Shown: positions 17,289 through 27,062, counted from the first letter of the stretch. The stretch is 64,000 nt of DNA from an uncultured Eubacterium sp. (GCA_947089855.1 CAMUML010000003.1:1-64000), one strand, 5' to 3'. Translations and numbers: made by a program. Notes: generated by a model from the sequence alone, not told the origin.

Positions 17289-18341
17289 ATGGGATTAGTT
17301 ATTTATGGAACTGGGGATTTTGGAAAAAAATTATATTCTATCTTGAAAAAGTGGGAAACCGATATTATTTTTTGCAAGTCTCAAGCAAAGGAAAATGAGT
17401 TGTGCGAAGGACGGGAAGTAATCTGTGTGGAGCAATTGGTTAGCAATACCGATAAGCAGATTCCGATTGTTATTGCAATCAAAGACCGTGCTGCAGTCTC
17501 AAATATCCGTAAAATGCTAATAGAAAAAGGGTTTCTGCCACAATATGTACTAGATATGGGTAGTTTTTTTCAAGAAAATGTAATTGTACAAAGGGATTTG
17601 GAAGATCAAAAAGGAAAAAAGAAGTATTGCCTTGCATGTAAAAACAAAATAGGGGATTTTCGTCCTGCTGGAGAAAATACAGGATTATTTGTACAACATC
17701 ATGTAATTGGTGGTGGATACCGAAAACAGGCCTTATGCCCAATATGTGGTTCATTGGACCGTGAGCGTTGGCAGCATTATGTGATTGAACATGAGACAAA
17801 CATTTTGTCAAAACCTTGCAGGGTACTGCATATTGCACCAGAACCTTCTATTTACCGGTTAATCCGTTTAAATTCACATTGTGATTATTATACTGGAGAC
17901 ATAGGGCTTGGCAGGGCAATGCACCAGGTAGATTTGACACATATTCAATTTTGCGATCATTTCTTTGACTATATCATTGCAAACCATGTGTTTGAACATA
18001 TTTTAGATGAAGGCAGGATGTTTTTAGAAATAAAACGGGTTTTGAAGCCAGAGGGAAAATTGATCTGTTCTTTCCCAGTTTGTATGGATATGGATACATA
18101 TGATAATCCGAAATTATCCAGTAAAAGCGAACGTTTAAAATATTATGGTCAAGAAGACCATGTAAGGCTTTATGGCAGGGATTTTAAAAAACACATTGAA
18201 CAGTATGGATTTCAGGTAGAGGTAAAAAGCCCAATAAGCAAACTTGGTATGGATAAGATTGAAACATATGGGTTGATCGGCGACGATATCATACTAATCT
18301 GTGGAAAATACAGGACGGGGGAAGGGTATGGAAGTGATTAA
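17289..18341 (+). CDS. Methyltransferase with N-terminal Rossmann module and zinc-ribbon-like insert
   Basis: A 350-residue protein with three parts. Residues 1-~95 are a Rossmann-like module (LVIYGTGDFGKKLYSIL). Next, about residues 117-160, two CxxC pairs (CLACKNK and CPICGSLDRER) form a likely zinc ribbon. A class I methyltransferase follows: RVLHIAPEPSIYRLI, YYTGDIG, then DYIIANHVFEHILDE and LKPEGKLICSFPV. This arrangement resembles methyltransferases found in glycan and radical SAM loci. The 3' end overlaps the radical SAM gene by 14 bases, suggesting translational coupling and a shared task. Substrate unknown. Confidence 0.75.
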   Translation: MGLVIYGTGDFGKKLYSILKKWETDIIFCKSQAKENELCEGREVICVEQLVSNTDKQIPIVIAIKDRAAVSNIRKMLIEKGFLPQYVLDMGSFFQENVIVQRDLEDQKGKKKYCLACKNKIGDFRPAGENTGLFVQHHVIGGGYRKQALCPICGSLDRERWQHYVIEHETNILSKPCRVLHIAPEPSIYRLIRLNSHCDYYTGDIGLGRAMHQVDLTHIQFCDHFFDYIIANHVFEHILDEGRMFLEIKRVLKPEGKLICSFPVCMDMDTYDNPKLSSKSERLKYYGQEDHVRLYGRDFKKHIEQYGFQVEVKSPISKLGMDKIETYGLIGDDIILICGKYRTGEGYGSD

Positions 18342-19374
18342 TTATTGGGATGAGTTTGAATACAGTAAATTAAAACTGTTATTAAACAAAGAGAAAATTA
18401 ATTCTATATTAGACGTATGCAACGGACGGAAAATGCTAGATGAAAAATTTCCGATAAGTGTAGAAGTCCATCTGACAGATCATTGTAATTTAAATTGTGA
18501 GTGGTGTACAGACAAAGAGCTGCGCAAAAATGGGGCAACACTGGACTATGAATTGCTAAAACGGTTATTTTGTGAATTTGGTGAATATGGTACCGGAGTA
18601 ACATTAGAAGGGGGCGGTGAGCCAACGTTACATCCTGATTTTCATAGGATTGTAGATATGGGATACCATAGCGGTGTAGATATGGGCTTAATTTCTAATG
18701 GAACAATGGATATTTCTGACTGTGTCCATAAGCTGAATTGGGTACGTATTTCACTTGATTCCAGTACTCCAGAAGAATATGAGAAGGAAAAGGGGACCGA
18801 CCGTTTTGAACAAGTACTGGAAAACCTTGGTAAAATATCGGATGCCAGGAATCCTCAAAAAACATATATCGGGGTTGGTTATGTGCTTACGACAAGAAAC
18901 CAGGGGGATTTAACAGGACTGGTAAATAGGTTGGATGCGCTTGGGGTTGATTATTTGTATTTTAGGCCAGTCGAAGAAATGGATGAGGTAATGCCTTCCC
19001 TGGAAAACCTATTGGATATAAAGAAACATCTGGCTGGCCTGATGAAGGACAAACGGATCAAATATATGTTAAATATCAACGACCGTATCATTGATAAAAA
19101 TGCGGCTTTACCATGTGCAGCACATTCACTGACTTCTATTATACATGCGAATGGTGAAGTGGGGCTATGCGAAAAACGAAGGGGCGGCAATATAATCCTG
19201 GGCAATTTGAATGAAAAAAGCTTTCAGGAAATTTGGGCATCATCTTATCATGAACAGGTTACACAGAAACTATTGAATGCGGATTACCAACAGGGTTGCA
19301 GTGTATGCAGGATTACAGGTTTTAACATGATGTTGGACCGTTTAGAAAAATTGCATACAAAAAATTTTATTTAG
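18328..19374 (+). CDS. Radical SAM protein with SPASM-like C-terminus
   Basis: About 348 residues. The [4Fe-4S] motif CNLNCEWC sits in VHLTDHCNLNCEWCTD, followed by EGGGEPTLHP (the GGE motif) and RISLDSSTPEEYEK. The C-terminal region, with C271 (ALPCAAHS), LCEKRRGG and a closing CSVC pair, resembles a SPASM/Twitch auxiliary cluster site. Such enzymes do radical chemistry on sugars or peptides. The ATG at 18,328 follows GGGGGAAGGG and overlaps the methyltransferase gene. It is followed by a DegT aminotransferase, so the trio could modify a sugar ring. Reaction unknown. Confidence 0.82.
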   Translation: MEVINYWDEFEYSKLKLLLNKEKINSILDVCNGRKMLDEKFPISVEVHLTDHCNLNCEWCTDKELRKNGATLDYELLKRLFCEFGEYGTGVTLEGGGEPTLHPDFHRIVDMGYHSGVDMGLISNGTMDISDCVHKLNWVRISLDSSTPEEYEKEKGTDRFEQVLENLGKISDARNPQKTYIGVGYVLTTRNQGDLTGLVNRLDALGVDYLYFRPVEEMDEVMPSLENLLDIKKHLAGLMKDKRIKYMLNINDRIIDKNAALPCAAHSLTSIIHANGEVGLCEKRRGGNIILGNLNEKSFQEIWASSYHEQVTQKLLNADYQQGCSVCRITGFNMMLDRLEKLHTKNFI

Positions 19375-19386
19375 GGGAGTATAAGA

Positions 19387-20436
19387 ATGATTTTGCCTTT
19401 TGAGGAAGAATACAGAAAAAAATTTTATCATTTACTGGATCAGGTTTTTGAATCAAATTTCTGGTCGGATGGCGGCATGACGGAAGCATTTGAAGAAAAT
19501 TTTGAAGCGTTTACAGGGCTTTCTTCCTGTGCTGTTTCCAGTGGGGGAGCTGGGCTTTTATCGATTTTGGAATATATCGGGGTAAAGGGGTATGACGTTA
19601 TTGTTCCAGCAAATACATTTTGGGCTACTGCTCAGGCAGCAAAAAAGGCGGGGGCTAATGTTATTTATGCCGATTGCAACCGGTCTGACCTTTGCTTAAG
19701 TTACAACGATATGGTAAAGAAAATAACTCCAAATACAAGGGCGGTTATAGTAGTCCACATTGGTGGCCATATTGCATTTGAAATAGAAAAAATAGCATTA
19801 TACTGTAGGGAACATGGAATTGCACTTGTGGAAGATTGCGCACATGCGCATGGGGCAGTATGGAATGGAAAAATGGCTGGCGGATGGGGGATTGCAGGAA
19901 GCTATAGTTTCTATGCAACCAAAACAATGCCGTTAGGGGAAGGCGGGATGATCGTAAGTACAAACAGGGAGCTTATTCGTTGGATGAAGAAATTCCGTAA
20001 TTATGGAAAACAGGTTACAGATGGCAAAACGGTAACGTATCCGTTGAAAGCAGGGTTTAATTACCGGATCAGTGAATTTACTGCGGCGTTGGGAATCGTA
20101 CAATTAGAGCGGATGCCGCGCATTTTGGAATGGAAGGCCATGCTTGCCAGCAAATTTGACCAGATATTTGAAAAACGGGTATTTTTGCCAGATGGGATGC
20201 GGTCGGGATATTATAAATATATTGTTTTTGATTCAGATATAAAAGAGGAAACGGGAAAAGTTTTTAATCATTCGGATTTTGGAAATGAAATAGAAGGGAT
20301 TGCCTGTAGCCTCCCTAATAGTGAATGGGTTGCAAAACACCATAAATGTGCACCAATTTATTACGGCTGGGAAAAAGCCGGGTTGTCTGTGGATGAGATT
20401 AGGAATGAGTTGTTGGATAGTGGGGATGTGGTATGA
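19387..20436 (+). CDS. DegT/DnrJ/EryC1/StrS aminotransferase-like protein
   Basis: A 349-residue PLP-fold protein: ALVEDCAHAHGA, then YSFYATKTMPLGEGG holding the Schiff-base lysine, and AGFNYRISEFTAALG. The protein ends earlier than most family members (about 370-400), but the frame is clean and the stop overlaps the next ATG by four bases. It is probably a second sugar aminotransferase distinct from the PerA-like gene. Its substrate may be the product of the adjacent radical SAM enzyme; that is inference. Confidence 0.8.
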   Translation: MILPFEEEYRKKFYHLLDQVFESNFWSDGGMTEAFEENFEAFTGLSSCAVSSGGAGLLSILEYIGVKGYDVIVPANTFWATAQAAKKAGANVIYADCNRSDLCLSYNDMVKKITPNTRAVIVVHIGGHIAFEIEKIALYCREHGIALVEDCAHAHGAVWNGKMAGGWGIAGSYSFYATKTMPLGEGGMIVSTNRELIRWMKKFRNYGKQVTDGKTVTYPLKAGFNYRISEFTAALGIVQLERMPRILEWKAMLASKFDQIFEKRVFLPDGMRSGYYKYIVFDSDIKEETGKVFNHSDFGNEIEGIACSLPNSEWVAKHHKCAPIYYGWEKAGLSVDEIRNELLDSGDVV

Positions 20437-21530
20437 AGGTAGCTTTTTTAACATTATCAACCAGTATGCATATCAATATAAAGGCAAAATATTTTGAAAG
20501 AGAAGATGATCTTGTTTATTTTTTTGCAATGAAATATAAACATAAATCATCAGATTTGGATGTCCCGCTGGCCTATAAGGAAAATATCCATGTCGTGCAG
20601 CTGTTTCACGAAGATAATGATTATGAACAGGTCATGAAAAATACTTTTAAAATGCTGCATATAATTAGAAAGCATAACATTCAAGTTGTCCATATCATTG
20701 AAATGACTTATGCCGTTTATGCAGTAGCACTTCGTCTTTTTGGTGTCAAAGTTGTAATTGAAAATAATGGTTCGGATGTCATTCTTGCCCCTAAAACGAA
20801 GCAGGTAAAAGACAGATACCGCAGGGCATACCGTTTATGTAATGCAGTAGTGCAGGATTCCGTTGTTGCACAGCAGGCTGGGATGGCGCTTGGGGCTGGA
20901 AAGAAAAACAATTTAGTGATTGAATTGGGGATTGATACAGATCTTTTTAATTTATCGGTGCCGAAAGGGATTTTTCGTAAACAGTATCTCATTCCAGAAG
21001 ATGCCCATGTAATTTTTAGCCCGCGTTCGTTCCGCCCGTTGGGAAATATTAAAGAAATTATTGATACGATAGCCCCTATATTGGAAGCTTTTCCAGATAC
21101 CTATTATGTATTTTGTTCTTATCAGAAGAACTGGAAATATGAAAAGTGGATCGAACGTATCACTAATCATGTAATTTATTTAGGGTATGTCGATAATGAA
21201 AAGGAAATGCCTTATATTTACCGTGATTCTGATATTGTCCTATCCATTCCAAATAGCGATTCGTCGCCCCGGACAGTGTATGAAGCAATGGCCTGTGGAA
21301 GCAATGTGATCGTTTCAGATTTGCCGTGGGTACAGAACCGGTTTGAAAATGGAAAAGATTTATTTGTAGTCCAGCTACATGACAGGCAGGGGCTACTGGA
21401 CGTCATGAAACATATATTGGAAGGGGGTATGCGTGCCGATGGCTGTAAAGCATATGAAAAAATAAAAAGGACATTAGACTATAAAATATCAGAGGAAAAA
21501 CTGCGCTCGCTGTATAAAAGTATTATTTAG
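20433..21530 (+). CDS. Family 4 glycosyltransferase
   Basis: A 365-residue GT-B enzyme. The N-terminal half has VVHIIEMTYAVYAVALRLFGVKVVIENNGSD. The C-terminal half has VIFSPRSFRPLGNIKEII, then a SIPNSDSSPRTVYEAMACG segment corresponding to the GT4 E-x(7)-E region, with the usual VIVSDLPW strand. Start and preceding stop overlap (ATGA). No membrane segment. Sugar donor unknown. Confidence 0.85.
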   Translation: MKVAFLTLSTSMHINIKAKYFEREDDLVYFFAMKYKHKSSDLDVPLAYKENIHVVQLFHEDNDYEQVMKNTFKMLHIIRKHNIQVVHIIEMTYAVYAVALRLFGVKVVIENNGSDVILAPKTKQVKDRYRRAYRLCNAVVQDSVVAQQAGMALGAGKKNNLVIELGIDTDLFNLSVPKGIFRKQYLIPEDAHVIFSPRSFRPLGNIKEIIDTIAPILEAFPDTYYVFCSYQKNWKYEKWIERITNHVIYLGYVDNEKEMPYIYRDSDIVLSIPNSDSSPRTVYEAMACGSNVIVSDLPWVQNRFENGKDLFVVQLHDRQGLLDVMKHILEGGMRADGCKAYEKIKRTLDYKISEEKLRSLYKSII

Positions 21531-21540
21531 AAAGGCAGCC

Positions 21541-22230
21541 ATGATGAAAGAAGAAGAATATTATAAAGAAATATATAGCCGGTTTTGGTTAAAACAGACA
21601 AAGAAATATGGATTAGAAAAATATGTAAAATTTATTATTATGCAGATTTTAAAATCGGATCCAAATTCAGTATTTGAAGTAGGGATAGGAACAGGTTGGC
21701 CGGTTGCCTCTATGCTACAGAAGAAAAAACAAGGGATTCAGATAAGTGGATGTGACATCGCTGAAATCTTAGTAGAGGAAGCAAAAAGGACTTTAAATAT
21801 AGAGGATGGGATTTATACGGGAGGGCTTTTAGATTTAAATATCCAAAAAGAATATGATACTTGCTATTGTGTGAGGACAAGCTGGTATATTTCAGATTTT
21901 CAAAATATCATAAAAGAAATGATTAGGATTACAAAAAAAGATGGATATGTTATATTTGATATTATGGATAGCCTCAGTTTATACCATTTGAAATTAATGT
22001 TGTCAGAAATTTCAGACTCCTTTTTTAAATGGATTGGCATAGAAGTAGAAGCAGCGCCAAAACTAAAATTCTATTCTGCCAGAAAGATGCGGAATATGCT
22101 TAAAAACCAAAAGCTTCCTTATGTATGTTATGGAGAAAGGCAGATTTCTAAAAGCAAGGATTTTTTTAATACACCAAAAAAATTATTTATCTGCAAAATT
22201 ACAGGAAAAGAAAAGGGGATTGTATCGTGA
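21541..22230 (+). CDS. SAM-dependent methyltransferase
   Basis: A 229-residue class I methyltransferase: FEVGIGTGWPVASML (motif I), ISGCDIAEILVEEAK (motif II), then YDTCYCVRTSWYISDF and ITKKDGYVIFDIMD. Two in-frame ATG codons (21,541 and 21,544) follow AAAGGCAGCC; either could be used. It overlaps the next gene by 4 bases. Likely a glycan-locus methyltransferase; substrate unknown. Confidence 0.75.
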   Translation: MMKEEEYYKEIYSRFWLKQTKKYGLEKYVKFIIMQILKSDPNSVFEVGIGTGWPVASMLQKKKQGIQISGCDIAEILVEEAKRTLNIEDGIYTGGLLDLNIQKEYDTCYCVRTSWYISDFQNIIKEMIRITKKDGYVIFDIMDSLSLYHLKLMLSEISDSFFKWIGIEVEAAPKLKFYSARKMRNMLKNQKLPYVCYGERQISKSKDFFNTPKKLFICKITGKEKGIVS

Positions 22231-22703
22231 GGACTGGATTTACAGTGTTATTGTCAGGAATAGCCGGTGCCGTAGCAGGCGCATTTTTGACAGGGAAAAA
22301 AGTATCTAAGCTGGTTAATGCACGCAAAAAGAAGTCAGATGGCCAAGCGGCCACAATGCATTTTTTTAACCAGTGGCTTAGTGCAAAGCAGGCTGGAAAA
22401 TGCCTTGCGGATTATTTTATACAGAATCATTATAAAAAAATAATGGTATATGGGATGGGGTATATTGGCGAGCGTTTTGTAGACGAACTAGAGGAAAGTG
22501 GGATCGAAATTGTTGCAGCAATGGACAGGGATGCTTCATCTATTTTTGCAGATGTCCCGGTAATTGGCGTCGACGTTGAAATACCGGAAGTTGATTGTAT
22601 TGTAGTAACACCGGTGTTTTATTTTGATGAGATTTACCATATGCTAAGGCAGAAAACAGAATATCCAATTGTTTCTATAAAAGATGTTTTAGAAAAAGTA
22701 TAA
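22227..22703 (+). CDS. Stand-alone Rossmann-like module with N-terminal hydrophobic segment
   Basis: A 158-residue protein. Residues ~4-22 are hydrophobic (VLLSGIAGAVAGAFLTG), followed by a lysine-rich stretch, as in a membrane anchor. From about residue 70 there is KIMVYGMGYIGERFVDELEESGIEIVAAMDRD, the same Rossmann-like unit attached to at least seven other proteins in this locus. No catalytic domain is attached. It may be the membrane-associated or scaffolding form of that module. Function unknown. Confidence 0.65.
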   Translation: MRTGFTVLLSGIAGAVAGAFLTGKKVSKLVNARKKKSDGQAATMHFFNQWLSAKQAGKCLADYFIQNHYKKIMVYGMGYIGERFVDELEESGIEIVAAMDRDASSIFADVPVIGVDVEIPEVDCIVVTPVFYFDEIYHMLRQKTEYPIVSIKDVLEKV

Positions 22704-22721
22704 ATGTTTCCAGGGGGGATA

Positions 22722-23909
22722 ATGCTAGTTAGTGTCATAGTTGCAATATATAATAAAGAAAAATATTTAAAAAGGTGTATTGAAAGTATACAAAATCAAA
22801 CATATAAAGATTTAGATATTATATTGGTGGATGATGGTTCTACAGACAAAAGTTTGCAGATATGCAGGAAATATGAACAGGAAGATCATAGAATTAGGAC
22901 TATACATAAAAAGAATGGAGGGCTAGTTACTGCAAGAAAAGCAGGTATTGTATCTGCGAAAGGTGATTATATTGGACACATAGATGGGGATGACTGGGTC
23001 GAAGCCACTTATTTCGAAACTTTAGTGGAGGCTTCCAATAAAGGACAAGTGGATGTAGTAATTGATGGTTTTAAAGAGGATCACGGCGATTGTAGTTTTA
23101 AAAGAAAACACCATTTATTTTGTGGGGTGTACGATAGCGAAAAAATAAAACGTCAGATCTATCCGAAATTGTTCCGGGTCGATGGCGACGGATTCCGTTT
23201 TCTATATCATTCACAGTGGGGAAAATTAATTCGAAAAGAACTGGCCATAAGGAATCAATTGTTGGTTGATGATAGGGCAGTTGGACAAGAGGATGCGTTA
23301 TGTATATATCCGGTATTACTAGAAGCAGATACTGTATGCATCATTGATAATTGTTTATATCATTATGTTTTGTATCCGGATTCCCTTAACACAGGAGCAA
23401 CGAATTGTTCAAAATATTTTGAATATGTAAAATATGCTTATTTTCAATTGCGCGACAGGCTGAAACCGTATTGTGAAAAGGATCAACAATTATTATTAAA
23501 TCTAGAGCAGTATATTTCCTATGAAATTATTAATGGGATAAATAAATATGGGTGCGTAAAGAGTTATTATTATTTATTTCCATATGAATTGATTGAACAA
23601 AGAAGTAAAATTATCTTATATGGTGCAGGTTGTGTTGGAAGGAATTTTTACAAGCAATTAATGAGGAATAAATATTGCGATATTGTATTGTGGGTTGATA
23701 GAAGGTTAGAAGATATTGATGTAAGTTATGCGAATATTGAGGATCCTGCTAAAATCGTTGATATGAAAGGCTATGACTACATTATTGTTGCGGTTGATAA
23801 TAAACTGGTTGCAGATGATATAAGATTACAATTAGAAAATATGTGTATTGATGGCAAGAAGATTATTTGGAAGGCTGGATATTTAGCAGAGTTAGAAGTC
23901 GAGTTTTGA
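22722..23909 (+). CDS. Family 2 glycosyltransferase with C-terminal Rossmann-like module
   Basis: About 395 residues. GT2 N-terminal half: SVIVAIYNKEKYLKRCI, ILVDDGSTDKSL, HIDGDDWVE (the DxD region) and the later QEDALCIYPVL. The C-terminal ~100 residues start SKIILYGAGCVGRNFYKQLM and are the recurrent Rossmann-like module. The ATG at 22,722 is preferred for GGGGGG 3 bases upstream. The gene ends the dense AT-rich operon; 84 bases later a more GC-rich block begins. Confidence 0.85.
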   Translation: MLVSVIVAIYNKEKYLKRCIESIQNQTYKDLDIILVDDGSTDKSLQICRKYEQEDHRIRTIHKKNGGLVTARKAGIVSAKGDYIGHIDGDDWVEATYFETLVEASNKGQVDVVIDGFKEDHGDCSFKRKHHLFCGVYDSEKIKRQIYPKLFRVDGDGFRFLYHSQWGKLIRKELAIRNQLLVDDRAVGQEDALCIYPVLLEADTVCIIDNCLYHYVLYPDSLNTGATNCSKYFEYVKYAYFQLRDRLKPYCEKDQQLLLNLEQYISYEIINGINKYGCVKSYYYLFPYELIEQRSKIILYGAGCVGRNFYKQLMRNKYCDIVLWVDRRLEDIDVSYANIEDPAKIVDMKGYDYIIVAVDNKLVADDIRLQLENMCIDGKKIIWKAGYLAELEVEF

Positions 23910-23993
23910 AAAATTGATAGCCTGGATAAGAAAAAATAGATAGACTAGAGGGTATTCAATGTTTATGGCATAATTTCACTGTAGGGAAACGAA

Positions 23994-26054
23994 ATGAAAA
24001 GATTAGGAATTTTTGTTTTTTACGACAAAGCAGGCATCGTAGACGATTACGTAGTATACCTGCTGCAGAAGATGGAAGGGTACCTGGACCATTTGACTAT
24101 TGTCTGCAATGGACAAGTCACAGGGGAAGGGAAAAAACGCCTGATGAAGTTTTCGAGTGATATACATATCCGGGAGAATACCGGCTATGATGCAATGGCG
24201 TACAAACTGGCCTTGACCGATTACCTTGGCTGGGATGCTGTGCTTCGCTATGAAGAAGTGCTGTTGTTTAACGATACTTTTTTTGGCCCGGTTTACCCGT
24301 TGTCGGAATTGTTTTCCAAAATGGATGCTAGGCAGTGCGATTTTTGGGGGCTGACCTACCATGCCAGGGCCTATGATTATTTTTACGGGACGAATGACAT
24401 CCTACCTGCGCATGTCCATACATATTTTTCTGCTTACCGCAGGCCAGTATTGGAAAGCAGAGCTTTCCAGGATTACTGGGATCAGTTTGACGCTACGGAA
24501 TGGTTTTTTTCGGATGTCGTGCGCCATGAGCAGTTTTTTACGAAATACCTAGAAGATGCAGGCTTCCATTGGAGTACTTATATCGATGCGGCAGAATATA
24601 ATTCAAAAGAACCAGGCAGCAATTTTAACCATTATTATTATATTGCATATGAACTGGTAAGCCGGTACCGCTGCCCATTTATAAAAAGGAAAAATTTTGT
24701 AATCAAGAACATGTCCATGCAAGCCGGGAATATGGGGGAAGATACGGCCAATGCCCTGCATTTTATCGGGTCGGAAACCGGTTATGACACAAATATGATA
24801 TGGGGCAATATCCTGCGCCTGTATAATGTGGCAGAAATAAAAAATGCCCTGCATCTGGATTATATCATTCCGTGGGAAGATGCGCAAGGCTGCAGCGGGC
24901 TGCCCCATACGCTGTTTCGCACAACGGCTGTGGCTGCCCACCTGTATTATGAGGAGTTGCTGGCAAGCTGTATCCAATATTTAAAACAGGTGCCGGAGGA
25001 CATCTACCTGTGCGTTACCACTTCCAAAAAAACAGTTAAGGACGAAGTTGCAGGGGTGTTCCATGCTATGGGGCGCAGGAATTTCGAGGTGCGGCTTGTG
25101 CCAAACCGTGGACGCGACATGGGGGCGCTGCTTGTTGGCTGCGTGGATCTGTTCCGGGATTTTGAGTATGTCTGTTTTGTCCATGATAAAAAAACGAAGG
25201 CATCGGTCGGGCCTGCAACGGTTGGGAAGTCCTTTTTTTATAACCTGTGGGAAAATACGTTAAAAAGCCGTACTTATATCGCCCAGATATTAACGCTTTT
25301 TGATAGGGAGCCGCGCCTTGGGTTTTTAACGGTGCCCCCGCCCATCCATGCAGAATTTTTTGGTTCGGTTGGGCTGGAGTGGCACAATGATTTTGACAAT
25401 ACGGTGCAGCTGGCAGAAAAGCTGGGGCTGAAGGCAAATTTTTCACCGGACATCCCATGTTTTGCATTGGGGAATGCGTTCTGGTGCCGGGCTGATGCCC
25501 TGGCGCCACTGGCAGGCTATGGTTTTGGCTATGGGGATCTGCCAAACGAGCCTTTGCCGCTAGACGGCGCCCTTAACCATGCTCTGGAGCGCATCTACCC
25601 TTATGTGGCGCAGTCGCAGGGGTATTATTCTGGATGTGTGATGAATACGGGCTATGCATCTTTACAGAATACAAATCTGTATTATTTCCTGTCCGGTGTT
25701 TTATCAAAAATACGGGCACAGCAGATGGTTACGGACTACCCTTCGGTTTTCGAGTCCGACATCCTCTCTTACTGCATGGGGAAGCAGAACGTGCTGATTT
25801 ACGGCGCCGGGACGAATGGTATTAAGACGTCGAATATCTTAAGTCAAAACGGCATTCCGGCAAAAGGATTTGTAGTCTCTGACGACCAGCCAAAGCAGCA
25901 GGAAAAAAACGGTTATCCTGTGTACCGTCTGTCAGATATACCGTTTGGAAGGGAAGAAGTGGGGATTGTCGTATCGGTAGCTTATACAAGGGACAGGCGT
26001 GAGATCTTAAGCAATTTAAGACAAAAAGGGTTCCAGGATTATTATCTGGCCTAG
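23994..26054 (+). CDS. RgpF-like rhamnan synthesis F family protein with C-terminal Rossmann module
   Basis: A 686-residue protein. Most of it matches the rhamnan synthesis F (RgpF) pattern: LGIFVFYDKAGIVDDYV near the start, RENTGYDAMAYKLAL, LLFNDTFFGPVYPL, FWGLTYH, and in the second half VRLVPNRGRDMGALL and VCFVHDKKT. RgpF proteins take part in rhamnose-glucose or related polysaccharide assembly. Residues ~598-686, from NVLIYGAGTNGIKTSNIL, are the recurrent Rossmann-like module. Base composition is clearly more GC-rich than the preceding genes. No signal peptide. Confidence 0.85.
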   Translation: MKRLGIFVFYDKAGIVDDYVVYLLQKMEGYLDHLTIVCNGQVTGEGKKRLMKFSSDIHIRENTGYDAMAYKLALTDYLGWDAVLRYEEVLLFNDTFFGPVYPLSELFSKMDARQCDFWGLTYHARAYDYFYGTNDILPAHVHTYFSAYRRPVLESRAFQDYWDQFDATEWFFSDVVRHEQFFTKYLEDAGFHWSTYIDAAEYNSKEPGSNFNHYYYIAYELVSRYRCPFIKRKNFVIKNMSMQAGNMGEDTANALHFIGSETGYDTNMIWGNILRLYNVAEIKNALHLDYIIPWEDAQGCSGLPHTLFRTTAVAAHLYYEELLASCIQYLKQVPEDIYLCVTTSKKTVKDEVAGVFHAMGRRNFEVRLVPNRGRDMGALLVGCVDLFRDFEYVCFVHDKKTKASVGPATVGKSFFYNLWENTLKSRTYIAQILTLFDREPRLGFLTVPPPIHAEFFGSVGLEWHNDFDNTVQLAEKLGLKANFSPDIPCFALGNAFWCRADALAPLAGYGFGYGDLPNEPLPLDGALNHALERIYPYVAQSQGYYSGCVMNTGYASLQNTNLYYFLSGVLSKIRAQQMVTDYPSVFESDILSYCMGKQNVLIYGAGTNGIKTSNILSQNGIPAKGFVVSDDQPKQQEKNGYPVYRLSDIPFGREEVGIVVSVAYTRDRREILSNLRQKGFQDYYLA

Positions 26055-26162
26055 CCGCAGCAGGAGAAGGTGCGCTGGCAAATTAAAATAGGCAGTAATT
26101 GGGCTCCTGGACGCTGTGCCAAAAGCATAAAGGGCAAAAATAGGAAAGGGCAAAACAGTCTG

Positions 26163-27062
26163 ATGGAATTAAGCAAGAAAGTCGAGCTGTCAGGGAGGAA
26201 GCTGCGCAAATTGCAGCTGAACCTGCTGGAAATGCTGGTGGAAACCGACCGTATCTGCCGCAAATACCAGATCAAATATTCTCTTGATGGCGGTACGCTG
26301 CTTGGGGCGGTCCGCCATCAAGGGTTTATCCCGTGGGACGACGATATTGACATTGTCATGCACAGGCGGGAATACCGGAAGTTTTATAGGGCCTGTAAGA
26401 AAGAGCTGGATCGGTCGCGTTTCTTTTTGCAGGAATACCGGACGGATCCCCATTACCGGTGGGGGTATGCGAAACTAAGGCGCCTGGGTACGGAGTTTGT
26501 TAGACTCGGGCAGGGACATTTAAAGAACCGGACTGGAGTTTTTATGGATATTTTTGTCGTAGACAATGTACCAGACGGGTGGCTGGCGCGGAGGGCGCAT
26601 TTTATGGCATGCTTTACGATCCGTAAGCTGCTTTATGCACAGCTGGGCATGGCTAATGAACAATTTTTGCTGATGCGCCTGTTTTACAAGATGTGCTATG
26701 ATACCATACCAAGGGATGCCATTTTCCAATTTCGAAACCGGATTGCGGGTGCCTGTAACCGGAAAAAAACCAGGCTGGTTGCACATATGACCTACCCATA
26801 CCCCAAAAGGGCAAAGTATGGGATGCCAGCGTCCTGTTTTGAAGAAATGGTGGATATGGAGTTTGAAGGCCGCAAGTTCCTCTGTTTTAAGGGCTACCGT
26901 ACCTATCTGGCACTACTGTTTGGCGACTATTTGGCATTGCCGCCGGAAGGCGAGCGTGTGGCGCACCTGGACGCTTCCAAGATCCAGCTATTGGATCCGA
27001 AAGATTTATTTTGCAGGGAAGAACTGGTGCGGCTTGGATGGATAGTGCCTGGAAGCCTTTAA
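26163..27062 (+). CDS. LicD-family phosphotransferase
   Basis: About 299 residues. The LicD core is clear: YSLDGGTLLGAVRHQGFIPWDDDIDIVM, with the DDDID metal motif, and then MDIFVVDNVPDG. LicD proteins transfer phosphocholine or another phospho-alcohol from a CDP-activated donor to a glycan. The CDP-alcohol could come from the TarI/IspD-like enzyme just downstream. The ATG at 26,163 is preferred over a GTG at 26,070 because similarity begins after it, though its RBS is weak. Confidence 0.87.
   Translation: MELSKKVELSGRKLRKLQLNLLEMLVETDRICRKYQIKYSLDGGTLLGAVRHQGFIPWDDDIDIVMHRREYRKFYRACKKELDRSRFFLQEYRTDPHYRWGYAKLRRLGTEFVRLGQGHLKNRTGVFMDIFVVDNVPDGWLARRAHFMACFTIRKLLYAQLGMANEQFLLMRLFYKMCYDTIPRDAIFQFRNRIAGACNRKKTRLVAHMTYPYPKRAKYGMPASCFEEMVDMEFEGRKFLCFKGYRTYLALLFGDYLALPPEGERVAHLDASKIQLLDPKDLFCREELVRLGWIVPGSL

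Noticed and set aside
26070-26162. Longer LicD reading frame from a GTG at 26,070
   Set aside because: The extra 31 residues are basic, lack family similarity and directly follow the upstream stop; ATG at 26,163 preferred.
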